Counted from the first letter of the stretch, positions 36,259 through 44,158 are shown. The stretch: 64,000 nt of DNA from Palsa-504 sp963739615 (GCA_963739615.1 CAVUBD010000032.1:124001-188000), one strand, 5' to 3'. Translations and numbers: made by a program. The notes: a model not told the origin generated them from the letters alone.

Positions 36259-36473
36259 GGCGTGCCGCCCAGGTGATCGAGCCGGGCCTGCTGGCACAGC
36301 TCCAGGTGGCGCTCAAGCAGCCCGACGCGCTCGGCGGCGGCCTCGGCCGGGGTGATGCGGTGCGCGTCTTCCTCGGCGCGGACGTGGCCCAGGGCCTCTT
36401 CGAGGTCGGCGTCGGCCCGGCTCACCGCGGTGTAGTAGGCGCTGTGCTGGTCGTCTGTGCTTGGATTCTCCAT
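36255..36473 (-). CDS. Small acidic helical protein (accessory element)
   Basis: 72 aa: MENPSTDDQHSAYYTAVSRA, then DLEEALGHVRAEEDAHRITP and ERVGLLERHLELCQQARLDH, a helical, acidic protein. It is coupled to the following gene by a four-base overlap and divergent from a GntR-type regulator, with a palindrome in the shared upstream region. Probably regulated by that protein (inference). No family recognised. Confidence 0.6.
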   Translation of the reverse strand: MENPSTDDQHSAYYTAVSRADADLEEALGHVRAEEDAHRITPAEAAAERVGLLERHLELCQQARLDHLGGTP

Positions 36474-36603
36474 AGCCGAGACCAATCCTCTCGGTTAGCG
36501 CCCGGCCTGGTGTGGAAGCACCGGCCGGGCGCGCTGGTGTCGTCACCACCCTAGGCAGCCTAGGCCACCATGTCTATGGTCATCGATGGATAACGACGAT
36601 GAC

Positions 36604-36613
36604 GATGTACATC
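36604..36613. promoter_or_regulatory. Palindrome GATGTACATC in a divergent promoter region
   Basis: A perfect 10-base palindrome lies between the divergent minus gene (start 36473) and the GntR-type gene (start 36647), next to ATCGAT repeats (36583-36590 and 36630-36637). GntR-family operators commonly contain TGTAC-like cores, so an autoregulatory site is plausible. Confidence 0.4.
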
Positions 36614-36646
36614 ATTGCTGTTCAGGGGCATCGATAGGTTACGAGG

Positions 36647-36916
36647 GTGACGTTCGAGGTGATCGACCCGATGAGCGACGAGCCGGTGTGGCTCCAGCTG
36701 TACGGGATGCTGCGGCGCGGCATCGCGGACGGGACCTACCCGCCGGGCACGCCGCTGCCCTCGACCAGGCAGATCCAGGAGGAATCCGGGCTGGCCCGCG
36801 CGACGATCGCCAAGGCGTTCGACCGGCTGCGCGACGAGGGGCTGATCAGGATGGTGCCCGGCCGTGGGCCGTTCGTCTCCAGGCAGCAGAGCGCCCCGCC
36901 AGCCGGTGAAGGCTGA
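36647..36916 (+). CDS. Short GntR-family winged-helix regulator
   Basis: 89 aa consisting only of the GntR DNA-binding domain: VWLQLYGMLRRGIADGTYPP, GTPLPSTRQIQEESGLARAT and the wing region LRDEGLIRMVPGRGPFVS. No effector domain, as in the KorSA-like or AICE-borne regulators of actinobacterial mobile elements. The GTG at 36647 is in frame with an ATG at 36671, but the longer form includes the usual domain start. Likely represses the divergent small genes (inference). Confidence 0.8.
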   Translation: MTFEVIDPMSDEPVWLQLYGMLRRGIADGTYPPGTPLPSTRQIQEESGLARATIAKAFDRLRDEGLIRMVPGRGPFVSRQQSAPPAGEG

Positions 36917-36937
36917 ACGGGGCGCTCGGGCGGGAGG

Positions 36938-37402
36938 CTACGCGGCCTGGTGCTGGCTCACCCATTCCCGGCCCCTGTCGGTCAGCCAGCGCCGGTCACC
37001 CTCGCGGGTGATCAGGCCGTCGCGGGATAGGAACCCGGCCAGGCGCGGCGATAGCCCGTTCTCCCGGAGCGCGGCCGACGCCTGCGCACGGGTCAGGCCG
37101 TCCTCGATCGCCTTCGTATAGCGGTCGGTCACCTGCCCCTCGCGGGACAGGGCGAAGGTCCGCGCGGTGAACAGGAGCGCGCCTGCGGCAAGCAGCCCGG
37201 CGCCGAGCGTCAGCAGCCGTCCCCGCGCGTTATCCAGCGCGGTCTCGTGCAGCGTCCCGGTGGCTGAGCCGACGTCATAGCGGGCGAGCCAGTTCGCTAT
37301 TGGCACGAACATCGCCCACGCGATTGCCAGCCCCAGCACGACAGCGGCGATCCCGGCCAGCCATCGGGCGCCCCGCGGCCAGGCAGCCCAGCGCTTCAGC
37401 AT
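36938..37402 (-). CDS. Chimeric membrane protein: pentapeptide-protein N-terminus plus winged-helix-like tail
   Basis: 154 aa from ATG 37402. Residues 1-90 are closely similar to the N-terminus of the pentapeptide-repeat protein encoded at 40928: MLKRWAAWPRGARWLAGIAA versus LKHWAAWPRAIRWLAGIAAV, then SATGTLHETAL and QVTDRYTKAIE, with two membrane helices. Exactly after RYTKAIE the sequence changes to DGLTRAQASAALRENGLSPR and SRDGLITREGDRRWLTDRGR, a small winged-helix-like segment, instead of the LGSDKLDVRIGGIYALER of the paralogue. A recombination or deletion product is likely. It could be a functional two-domain membrane regulator, but I cannot tell. Confidence 0.6.
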   Translation of the reverse strand: MLKRWAAWPRGARWLAGIAAVVLGLAIAWAMFVPIANWLARYDVGSATGTLHETALDNARGRLLTLGAGLLAAGALLFTARTFALSREGQVTDRYTKAIEDGLTRAQASAALRENGLSPRLAGFLSRDGLITREGDRRWLTDRGREWVSQHQAA

Positions 37403-37676
37403 CTGACATCCACGCGCGGATGCTACAGGCGCCTGATGCGGCGTGTGGCCCGGTTGCCGCACCCGGCTTCCCGGGGGCGGGGAACCTACGTCACCGAGCG
37501 CGATGGCTAGCCGAATGCTCGCCGGGCCGTTCTTGTCACGCGATCTGTCACAGACGCAGCCGGACCGGCTGGACACGGCAAGAACGGCCGGACACCGGCA
37601 CCGCCCCGGCCTACGGGAATCTGGAACGGCTGGACGCAGCCAGACGCATTAGACTCGGATCACTTCTTATATGTCT

Positions 37677-37767
37677 CACGGTACGCCCCGGTCACGGCGT
37701 ACCGTGACCGCCCCGGTGCTGCCCTGCCTGCCCCGCCGCCGGGCCCGGCCCGGCACGGCGTACCGTG
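37677..37767. repeat. Operator-like repeats CACGGCGTACCGTG
   Basis: Two identical 14-mers CACGGCGTACCGTG (37693-37706 and 37754-37767), each a 5-base-arm palindrome (the first extends to GTCACGG/CCGTGAC), plus an inverted copy CACGGTACGCC at 37677-37687. The first two form an 11-base inverted repeat. They lie upstream of the minus gene starting at 37402 and downstream of the small-gene operon, so they may be regulator sites or replication/transfer iterons. Confidence 0.5.
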
Positions 37768-37918
37768 TCTTATCCGTAACTGCCCGGCCAGCCCCGCCGC
37801 ACCGAGAGCCCCCTCGTGCACCGCGCCCGCATCCCAGGCCCGCGGCCTGGCAGCCCGCACCGCGGCCCGCGAGCGGCACGCTCGTTGCCGCCGAGCGGCC
37901 CGCCCGCTGCGGACACGC

Positions 37919-37954
37919 CGAAGCCCCCCGGCCGGGGTGGGCCGGGGGGCTTCG
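37919..37954 (-). terminator. Strong hairpin after the small-gene operon
   Basis: CGAAGCCCCCCGGCC pairs perfectly with GGCCGGGGGGCTTCG around a 6-base loop (15-bp stem), 11 bases after the stop of the 38-aa gene at 37965. There is no U tract, as usual for high-GC actinobacterial terminators. Confidence 0.65.
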
Positions 37955-37964
37955 GGTTGCGGGG

Positions 37965-38081
37965 TCAGCCGGTGGCGACGCAGAGCGCGCCGAGCACCAG
38001 GGCGGCGGCCACCGCCACCGCCAGCGCGGCGGTGACCGCCCAGCGGGCCCACGGGCGCGGCCGGGCGTGCCGGGCGGTCAC
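37965..38081 (-). CDS. Small single-helix membrane peptide
   Basis: 38 aa, too short for standard ORF calling. GTG at 38081 overlaps the stop of the preceding gene (GTGA). It reads VTARHARPRPWARWAV followed by a hydrophobic Ala/Val/Leu helix of about 20 residues and CVATG. A basic N-terminus plus one membrane helix suggests cytoplasmic-in topology. A strong hairpin follows. Similar tiny membrane genes occur in transfer regions of actinobacterial integrative elements; the role here is unknown. Confidence 0.6.
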   Translation of the reverse strand: MTARHARPRPWARWAVTAALAVAVAAALVLGALCVATG

Positions 38082-38341
38082 TCGCCCTCCAGCCGGTCGC
38101 AGACCGGGCAGTCGATCAGGCTGACCATGCCGCCCGCGCCGTACGCCCTGGTGATCTCGTCGTCCAGGAACGCCTCGCGCGGGCAGTCGTGGATGAACCG
38201 GGCGTAGTGGGCCTCGTAGGCGTCGGACTCGGCGCGGGTGTGCCCGGCCGCCTCGCAGCGGTCGCCGGGGCCGAACGGGCTGTCATCGAACGAGCACACG
38301 GGCTCGGGCGTGGGGGCGCCGGCGGGTGGTGGTGTGGTCAC
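38078..38341 (-). CDS. Small Cys-containing protein (accessory element)
   Basis: 87 aa from GTG 38341 with AAAGGAG 9-10 bases upstream. Contains VCSFDDSPFGPGDRCEAAGH and a C-terminal CPVC, four cysteines that could bind zinc, and a middle segment AYEAHYARFIHDCPREAFLD. Coupled to the next small membrane peptide. No family recognised. The longer frame to 38467 lacks a ribosome site. Confidence 0.6.
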   Translation of the reverse strand: MTTPPPAGAPTPEPVCSFDDSPFGPGDRCEAAGHTRAESDAYEAHYARFIHDCPREAFLDDEITRAYGAGGMVSLIDCPVCDRLEGE

Positions 38342-38406
38342 CGGGGGTCTCCTTTCAGTCCAGGTTGGCCCCGGCCCCCGGGTGCGGGGGCCGGGCCGGT
38401 AGGGGG

Positions 38407-38751
38407 CTACTTGGCAGGCTTGGGCAGCGCGGCCGGCCACTGGTCTGCCGGGACGTACTTCATCCACGCCGCGACCTGGGCCTTGACGGTCTCGGCGGGC
38501 AGGTCCTTGATCGCGGCGGTGCCGAGGACCTTCGCGGCGGCGGCGATCACGGCCGACCCAAGCTGCCGCTTCTGCTCCGGGGAAAGTGCCGAGGTGGGGG
38601 TCTGCGGCTCGGCCGGCTTCGCGGCGGGCTTCGCGGCGGTCTGCTTGGCGGCCGGCTTCGCGGCCGACTTCGCGGCGGCCTTGCTCGCGGGCTTGGGCGC
38701 CTGCGGCTGCTCGGTGTCAGGCTGCTCGACGGTGGCGGGGGCGGTGGTCAT
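38407..38751 (-). CDS. Lys/Ala/Pro-rich histone-H1-like small protein
   Basis: 114 aa from ATG 38751 (AAGGAG upstream). Residues about 15-50 are a repetitive Lys-Ala-Ala-Pro tail of the kind seen in bacterial H1-like or HupS-type tails (KPASKAAAKSAAKPAAKQTA). A short helical domain follows: LSPEQKRQLGSAVIAAAAKV and ETVKAQVAAWMKYVP. The tail suggests nucleic-acid binding. First gene of the minus-strand small operon that ends at the hairpin near 37.9 kb. Confidence 0.62.
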   Translation of the reverse strand: MTTAPATVEQPDTEQPQAPKPASKAAAKSAAKPAAKQTAAKPAAKPAEPQTPTSALSPEQKRQLGSAVIAAAAKVLGTAAIKDLPAETVKAQVAAWMKYVPADQWPAALPKPAK

Positions 38752-39160
38752 CTCGATCTCCTTCAGTCCGGCGCCGGTCACCGTGCGTGACCGTGCCGAG
38801 ACCAAGGGTACCCACCGCCGGGTGCTCGCGTAGCCGGTCAGCGGCCTAAATCGAACACCGTGCCCGTCGTTCGCGTGGCGCTCGCTTGCCGGATGCGGCG
38901 AAAAAATCTTGAAAAAACTTCTCGCGCGCCCAGCTGGGCCCGCCGCGAGCTCGCGGGCCTCGCGCGCGGCCGCGGTTCCTATATCTAGGGCGCGCCCGGC
39001 CCTGATGGCGGTGCCGCCCTGCGGGCAACGGCCAAGGGTCCGGCATCGCCGGCGGCACCGGTAACACCCGCTTAAGTTATCTGGCCACCCCCGGGCCGCT
39101 GATGGCGTCGTGGAGCCGTAGCACCGCTAGCCACCGCCCCCGCCGCCTAGGCCGCGCAGG
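38752..39160. other. Intergenic region with A-rich direct repeat and palindromes
   Basis: No gene. GAAAAAATCTT followed by GAAAAAACTT (38900-38920) is a strikingly A-rich direct repeat in 70% GC DNA. It is followed by the palindromes CCCAGCTGGG (38930-38939) and GCGAGCTCGC and by CCTATATCTAGGG (about 38977), which could be a -10 region. It may be the promoter of the small operon or an origin-like unwinding element of a former plasmid/ICE. Confidence 0.45.
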
Positions 39161-40789
39161 TCACGAACGGCCTGCATCGTCCTCGCGGACAACTGTGTAC
39201 CCGCCGCTACCGTCTGGCCCGAGGCACCATCCCGTCGGCCAGGCATGTCCAGCGCCGGGTGACAGGACGAGTGATCGCTCGAAATCTAGGTCATCGCCGG
39301 TGAAGGTCGTCCCGTCAAACCGGGCGTCGCTGGTGAAGGTCGCCTTGTGGAACTGGGCGTCACCAGTGAAGGTCGCGTTGCTGAACACGGCGCCGCTACC
39401 GAAAGTCGTCCGCTTGAAGCCGGCGCCGTTATCGAAGTCGGCATCGACGAAGTCGGCGTCGCTGGTGAAGGTCGCATCCGTGAAGTCGGCGTCGTCATCG
39501 AAGGCGGCGTCGGCGAAGTTAGCGCGGTCATTAAAGGTTGCGCCCCGAAACATGGCGTTGCCGTTGAAGGTCGCCTTCCAGAACGTGGCACCACTAAAAA
39601 GAGTGTCCCCGCCACCGAAAGTCGCGTACGTGAAGTCGGCATCGCTGGTGAAGGTCGCATCCGTGAAGCCGGCATCGCGGGTGAAGGTAGCCCTGTCGAA
39701 TGTGGCGTCGCCGGTGAAGGTATTGCCGGGGAGCCCGCTGAACGCGGCCTCGCCGCTGAAGGACGCCCCGCCGAATCCGACGGGGCTGCTGAAGGTCGCT
39801 GCACTGAAGTCAGCAATGCTGCTGAAGGTCGCCCTGTCGAACAAGGCGGAGCCATTGAAAGTCGCATCGAGGAAGCTGGCGGAGCCACTGAAAGTCACCC
39901 CGAGGAAGCTGGCGGGGTCACTGAAGGTTGCCTCAACGAACAAGGCGTGGCCGCTGAAGGTCGCCGCCCTGAAGTCAGCAATGCCGCTGAACGTTGTCCT
40001 GATGAAGTCGGCGTCGGCCATTACGCCGTTCTGGATGTCGAAGTCGATCAGAGTGGCCCCAGCAAGATCGAGGCGGATGTCAGGCCAGAAACGCGGGCCC
40101 GGAGGCTCGGAGGAGCGCTGATCTGGGCCCCTGTCATCACGCAGATGCTCGGCAAGAATCCGCTGCGCGGTAAGACGCACCTGTCTCTCCTGCCGCCATT
40201 TATCGCCGTTCCCGTCAGTCGTCGTTTCAGTGTGGGTGCCACGCTCTGCCGGACCTTTGGAAGCCTCCGGCTCTGGCTCCGGCATGCTGGTCGGCGCCGT
40301 GGCGGAGAACGGCATGCGCAGGTAGGCGCAGATGACGTTCACGATGGTCTGGCGGTGTGCCGGGTTGTCCTGGGCGAGCCGTTCCAGTGCGTACAGGCCG
40401 CCCAGCCGGACCGGGGCCTTGTCGCTGCCGAGCTGCTCGACCGCCTTGGTGTACAGCTCGGTGATGCGACGCTCGGTCGCGTCACGGTCGGTCAGGTCGG
40501 TGGCGATCTCCTGGTGGTGCTGGCGGCGGAAGGCGAGCATCAGCCCAACCGCCGCCCCGGCGCCGGCCGCCAGCCCGGTGCGCACCGCGTCCAGCCGCGC
40601 GTTGGCCTGATCGGTGCCAGGCTTGGCATGGCTGGCGATGGCCAGCAGCCACGTCGTCACCACGAAAGCGGTGATCACGACTGCGGCGGCTGCGAGGAGC
40701 ATCCACCTCCAGGCCGGCATCGGCCGCCACGCTGGCCCGGAGCCCTCATGTGCCTGTCGCCTGCTGGGGAGTTTCATGGCGGACATCAT
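39161..40789 (-). CDS. Pentapeptide-repeat membrane protein (large)
   Basis: About 542 aa. One or two membrane helices near residue 30 (WMLLAAAAVVITAFVVTTWL) and 65 precede a juxtamembrane helical region with LTDRDATERRITELYTKAVE and QLGSDKAPVRLGGLYALERL, the block that commonly precedes pentapeptide repeats in actinobacteria. Residues about 235-500 are a long run of ten-residue units of the form ATFxGxADFx (pentapeptide_3 type), expected to form a right-handed quadrilateral beta helix. ATGs at 40789, 40786 and 40777 are possible starts. Divergent from a paralogue at 40928. Function unknown; membrane-bound scaffold or DNA-mimic roles are only speculation. Confidence 0.8.
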   Translation of the reverse strand: MMSAMKLPSRRQAHEGSGPAWRPMPAWRWMLLAAAAVVITAFVVTTWLLAIASHAKPGTDQANARLDAVRTGLAAGAGAAVGLMLAFRRQHHQEIATDLTDRDATERRITELYTKAVEQLGSDKAPVRLGGLYALERLAQDNPAHRQTIVNVICAYLRMPFSATAPTSMPEPEPEASKGPAERGTHTETTTDGNGDKWRQERQVRLTAQRILAEHLRDDRGPDQRSSEPPGPRFWPDIRLDLAGATLIDFDIQNGVMADADFIRTTFSGIADFRAATFSGHALFVEATFSDPASFLGVTFSGSASFLDATFNGSALFDRATFSSIADFSAATFSSPVGFGGASFSGEAAFSGLPGNTFTGDATFDRATFTRDAGFTDATFTSDADFTYATFGGGDTLFSGATFWKATFNGNAMFRGATFNDRANFADAAFDDDADFTDATFTSDADFVDADFDNGAGFKRTTFGSGAVFSNATFTGDAQFHKATFTSDARFDGTTFTGDDLDFERSLVLSPGAGHAWPTGWCLGPDGSGGYTVVREDDAGRS

Positions 40790-40927
40790 CTCGTGGCAAT
40801 AGCGTCCATTGCGGGCGTTCCGGCTGGACTTGCCCCCGTCGCGGGGCCTGGACCCCCGGGGCTGATCCGCGCCGAGTTGTCGCCAAAGGCCCGCGCCGCC
40901 CTGGCTCGTTCGCCTACCGTCTTGTAC

Positions 40928-41902
40928 GTGCTGAAGCACTGGGCGGCCTGGCCGCGCGCCATCCGATGGCTGGCCGGGATCGCCGCCGTCGTGCTGGCGC
41001 TGGCGATCGCGTGGGCTCTGTTCGTGCCGGTAGCGGACTGGCTCGCCCACCACGACATCGGCTCAGCCACGGGGCCGCTGCACGAGACGGCGCTCGCCAA
41101 CGTCCGGGGCCAGCTGCTGACACTCGGCGCGGGCCTGGTCGCCCTAGCCGCTCTGGTCTTCACTGCCCTGAATTTCGCCCTCTTGCGGCGTAACTCGGAA
41201 CAGGCCGACCGATGGCAGCGGCGCACCCATGAGCTGACCGAGCAGGGGCAGGTGACCGACCGCTACACCAAGGCCATCGAGCAACTCGGCTCGGACAAGC
41301 TCGACGTGCGGATCGGCGGCATCTACGCGCTGGAGCGCATCGCCCGCGACTCTTCGAGAGACCACCCGGCCGTGATGGAGGTGCTTACCGCGTTCATCCG
41401 CGAGCACTCATGGGAGCCGTGGCCGCTGCCGAGGACCGAGGAAGAGGAGGACGCAGATCTTGTGGAATTCACGCGGCCAGACATCCAGGCGGCCTTCACG
41501 GTAGTCGGGCGCCGGGATGCAAAGCACGACATCGGGCCCATAGACCTCATCCGCGCGGACCTCACATGCGCGGAGCTGACCGGCGCGCACCTCAACAGCG
41601 CGGACCTCCGCTGGACGCTCCTGGTCGGCGCGCACTTCAACGGCGCCGACCTCCGGGGGGCGGACCTGACCGGCGCGGACCTCACCGGCGCGGACCTCAC
41701 CGGCGCGCACCTCACCGGCGCGGAACTCAGCGACCCGGACCACAATGACGCGGACCTTACCGGGGCGACCCTCAATGGCGCGGACCTCACCGGCACCAGT
41801 TGGCCCGACGGTGCGCCCGTTCCGGAGGGCTGGAGACGAGACATCGGCCCGGGCCGACTGGTGAGAGCGGATGGTGGCGCCAAGTCGGCAGAGGGCACCT
41901 AG
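40928..41902 (+). CDS. Pentapeptide-repeat membrane protein (short paralogue)
   Basis: 324 aa from GTG 40928, chosen because its N-terminus VLKHWAAWPRAIRWLAGIAA aligns with the start of the paralogue encoded at 37402; the open frame upstream is antisense reading of the neighbouring gene. Two membrane helices are followed by TEQGQVTDRYTKAIEQLGSD, KLDVRIGGIYALERIARDS and a Glu-rich segment. Then come about 14 classical A(D/H)LxG pentapeptides (GADLTGADLTGADLTGAHL). The cytoplasmic beta-helix is attached to the membrane by the N-terminus. Confidence 0.8.
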   Translation: MLKHWAAWPRAIRWLAGIAAVVLALAIAWALFVPVADWLAHHDIGSATGPLHETALANVRGQLLTLGAGLVALAALVFTALNFALLRRNSEQADRWQRRTHELTEQGQVTDRYTKAIEQLGSDKLDVRIGGIYALERIARDSSRDHPAVMEVLTAFIREHSWEPWPLPRTEEEEDADLVEFTRPDIQAAFTVVGRRDAKHDIGPIDLIRADLTCAELTGAHLNSADLRWTLLVGAHFNGADLRGADLTGADLTGADLTGAHLTGAELSDPDHNDADLTGATLNGADLTGTSWPDGAPVPEGWRRDIGPGRLVRADGGAKSAEGT

Positions 41903-41943
41903 CCGCACGGTTGAGCTTGCCCCGGCCGCGGCCGCCCGGAGGC

Positions 41944-42504
41944 AAAGCCGCTGGTCCCGGCACCAGCGGCGCCGCCGGTAAGCCCGGCGCTCCGGTCTGC
42001 CACCTCGGCGGGGCCTCGACCACGTACCTCGAGCTCGACCAGCAATCCGGCCGGTTCGCGGCTGGCCTGCGCGAACTCGGCCTGCGCCCCGGCCAGGTGG
42101 TGGCGGTGCAGCTGCCGAACGTGCCGCAGTTCCTGATCACCTACTTCGGCGCGCTCAAGGCCGGGCTGGTCGTGCTGCCGCTTAATCCGCTGCTGGTGGC
42201 GCCCGAGATCGAGTACCACCTGGCCGACTCCTCGGCGGCTGTCGCGATCGGGTTCGAGGGCTTGCACGCCGAGGCGAGCAAGGCATGCGAGGTGACCGGG
42301 ACCCCGCTGTACCTGGTCGGCCCGGGCTCCGGCCCGCTGCCTTCTGGCGCCCGGTCGGCCGGCGAGTTGTTCAGCAGCGCGCCGCTTGGCGAGCCGGGCG
42401 GGTAGGTGCTGCCCCGGGCAGCCGACGATACCGCTGTGCTCGTCTACACCAGCCCAAAGGGACCTTCGGGCAAGATCCTGAAAGCCGTCCTGCGCGAGGG
42501 GTAG
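41944..42504 (+). pseudogene. Acyl-CoA synthetase (AMP-forming) with internal deletion and stop
   Basis: The N-terminal domain of an adenylate-forming ligase is clear: TYLELDQQSGRFAAGLRELG, GQVVAVQLPNVPQFLITYFG and ALKAGLVVLPLNPLLVAPEI. A TAG at 42403 interrupts it. In the same frame beyond, DDTAVLVYTS is the beginning of the P-loop motif, but it is followed at once by PKGPSGKILKAVLREG, the extreme C-terminal catalytic-Lys motif. About 300 residues between the two PKG sequences are therefore deleted. The 5' end is also ill-defined. Inactive. Confidence 0.75.
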
Positions 42505-42558
42505 GCCTCGCGACTCAACCCGGGCTGTGAACCGAGCCGTCGTGATAGACAGGTCTAC

Positions 42559-43011
42559 GTGGCAAGGATTCTCGTCTCCGCCGAGGGCACGGTGGATGCG
42601 CCTGCGGATACGGTCTACCGCTATATCGCGGACATGCGCGAGCACCATCCGCATTTCCTGCCGCCGGCGTTTTCGGACTTCCGGGTCGAGTCCGGTGGCG
42701 TAGGCGCTGGCACGGTCACGCGATTCAAGGTGACGGCCGGCGGGCGCACCCGCGAGTACCAGATGAGGGTCGCCGAGCCCGAACCGGGCCGGGTCCTCAC
42801 CGAGTCCGACACCGCCTCGAGCCTGGTCACGACGTCCACTGTCTCCCCGCGGGGCGACGCGTCGCTTGTCCGGATCGCCACCGCCTGGGAGGGAGCAAGC
42901 GGAATCGGCGGCCTGTTCGAGCGCTTGTTCGCGCCGGGAGTGATGCGCGCCATCTACGTGGACGAGCTCAAGCGACTCGACGCGTACGCGCGCGAGCACC
43001 GCTCCGCATGA
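42559..43011 (+). CDS. SRPBCC-family (polyketide cyclase/dehydratase-like) protein
   Basis: 150 aa START/SRPBCC fold: ILVSAEGTVDAPADTVYRYI, DMREHHPHFLPPAFSDFRVE, GTVTRFKVTAGGRTREYQMR, and a C-terminal helix GVMRAIYVDELKRLDAYARE. The family binds hydrophobic ligands; the ligand is not predictable. GTG start at 42559. No clear ribosome site is seen, but the conserved fold begins at once. Stands alone between the ligase remnant and a flavin-oxidase-like gene. Confidence 0.8.
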   Translation: MARILVSAEGTVDAPADTVYRYIADMREHHPHFLPPAFSDFRVESGGVGAGTVTRFKVTAGGRTREYQMRVAEPEPGRVLTESDTASSLVTTSTVSPRGDASLVRIATAWEGASGIGGLFERLFAPGVMRAIYVDELKRLDAYAREHRSA

Positions 43012-43182
43012 GCTGGCCCCGCCCTGGGCTCAGGCGCGGAGCCGAAGGACCCCGGTTCCCGGGACTTCAGCCCGTTGCCGATCCCCGGCGCGTCAGGCCA
43101 GCGTAGGATGTGGCATCCCGGACGCGTCGGGGCGCTGCCCGGAAGTCCGGGCTATCTGCGGCCCACCTCAGTGGAGCGTGAA

Positions 43183-43608
43183 ATGGCAGGGTACCCGACC
43201 GATCATGCAGGGCTCGAGATATTGCCGTTCGACATGTGCCTGCAGTTGCTGGCCACGGTCCCGGTCGGACGGGTCAGCTTCTTCTCCGACGGCGAGATAG
43301 TGGTCCTGCCGGTGAATCATGTTGTCGATGGCCAGGCCCCGGTCTTCCGCACGGGCCGCGGGTCGAAGCTGTCCTCGGCCGAAGGCCAGAACCTGGTGGC
43401 TTTCGAGGCAGACGGATACGAGGAGCGAACCAAGTCCGGGTGGAGCGTCCTGGTCAATGGCCGCGCCGAGGCGGTCTACGAAGACGCCGAGATCGAGCGC
43501 CTGAGCCAGCTTGGCCTGCACCCGTGGATCACCGCCGTGGACCGCCCGTTCTGGATCCGGATACGACCCACCTCAATAAGCGGCCGGCAAACGCCGGGGC
43601 GCGGCTAG
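43183..43608 (+). CDS. Pyridoxamine-5'-phosphate-oxidase-like flavin-binding protein
   Basis: 141 aa split-barrel protein: LEILPFDMCLQLLATVPVGR, VSFFSDGEIVVLPVNHVVDG, VFRTGRGSKLSSAEGQNLVAFEAD-type strands and WSVLVNGRAEAVYEDAEIER, ending with PFWIRIRPTSISGR. This is the actinobacterial PNPOx-like (Pyridox_ox_2) family, which binds FMN or F420; activity unknown. ATG 43183 has GGAG 7 bases upstream. Confidence 0.82.
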   Translation: MAGYPTDHAGLEILPFDMCLQLLATVPVGRVSFFSDGEIVVLPVNHVVDGQAPVFRTGRGSKLSSAEGQNLVAFEADGYEERTKSGWSVLVNGRAEAVYEDAEIERLSQLGLHPWITAVDRPFWIRIRPTSISGRQTPGRG

Positions 43609-43702
43609 GCGGGCGGGGTACCGCGATCAGAGCTGCCGGGGCCGGGCCTGGGCGAAGACCCACCGGCGCCCTTCGAGGTCTTCTGCGGTATAGGCACGGA
43701 GG

Positions 43703-43732
43703 ACAATAATTAACGTAATAGTTATTTATTGT
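43703..43732. repeat. AT-rich inverted repeat ACAATAATTAAC / GTTATTTATTGT
   Basis: Twelve-base arms (43703-43714 and 43721-43732, one mismatch) around GTAATA. It lies between two convergent genes, in an exceptionally AT-rich 60-base island. It may terminate both transcripts or be a regulator or nucleoid-protein site. Confidence 0.5.
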
Positions 43733-43762
43733 CAAGCTGTTGATATATCGGCTTGGCCTCGC

Positions 43763-44158
43763 TCAGCGGTATTCGGCGAACGAGGCCAGCTGCGCGCGCT
43801 CGGCGTCACTGAACGGGATCGGCGTGCGCTGATCCCGGTCCCAGCGGACCGAGACCACCCGCGCATCGGCCGCGACCACGTTGGACGGCAGCAGGATGGT
43901 CTCGCAAGTGGTCAGGCTCGTCGTGCCCAGGCGCTCGACTGCTATCCGCGTCGTCACTCTCCGCTCGGCGAGGCGGACCTCCGCGCGCAGGTCGAGCTCA
44001 AGCCGCACCACCACGTACATCGGGTCGCCCAGGGCCTGCGCGAAGAACGCATCCCGGCCCTCCTCGAGGTAGGTCAGGAACACGGCGTGATTGACGTGAC
44101 CCAGCGCGTCCACGTCCCGCCACCTGACGTCCACGGGGTGCTCGAATACCGCGCTCAT
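43763..44158 (-). CDS. Acyl-CoA thioesterase, 4HBT hot-dog family
   Basis: 131 aa hot-dog-fold thioesterase: VDVRWRDVDALGHVNHAVFL carries the catalytic Asp and the family N/H motif; TYLEEGRDAFFAQ and VVRLELDLRAEVRLAERRVT follow. Such YbgC/FcbC-like enzymes hydrolyse short or aromatic acyl-CoA. ATG 44158 has GAGGAG about 8 bases upstream. The upstream minus gene is a MarR regulator 88 bases away. Confidence 0.85.
   Translation of the reverse strand: MSAVFEHPVDVRWRDVDALGHVNHAVFLTYLEEGRDAFFAQALGDPMYVVVRLELDLRAEVRLAERRVTTRIAVERLGTTSLTTCETILLPSNVVAADARVVSVRWDRDQRTPIPFSDAERAQLASFAEYR

Noticed and set aside
39102..40121. Plus-strand Lys/Val/Ser-rich repeat ORF
   Set aside because: Antisense reading of the pentapeptide repeats of the minus-strand gene.
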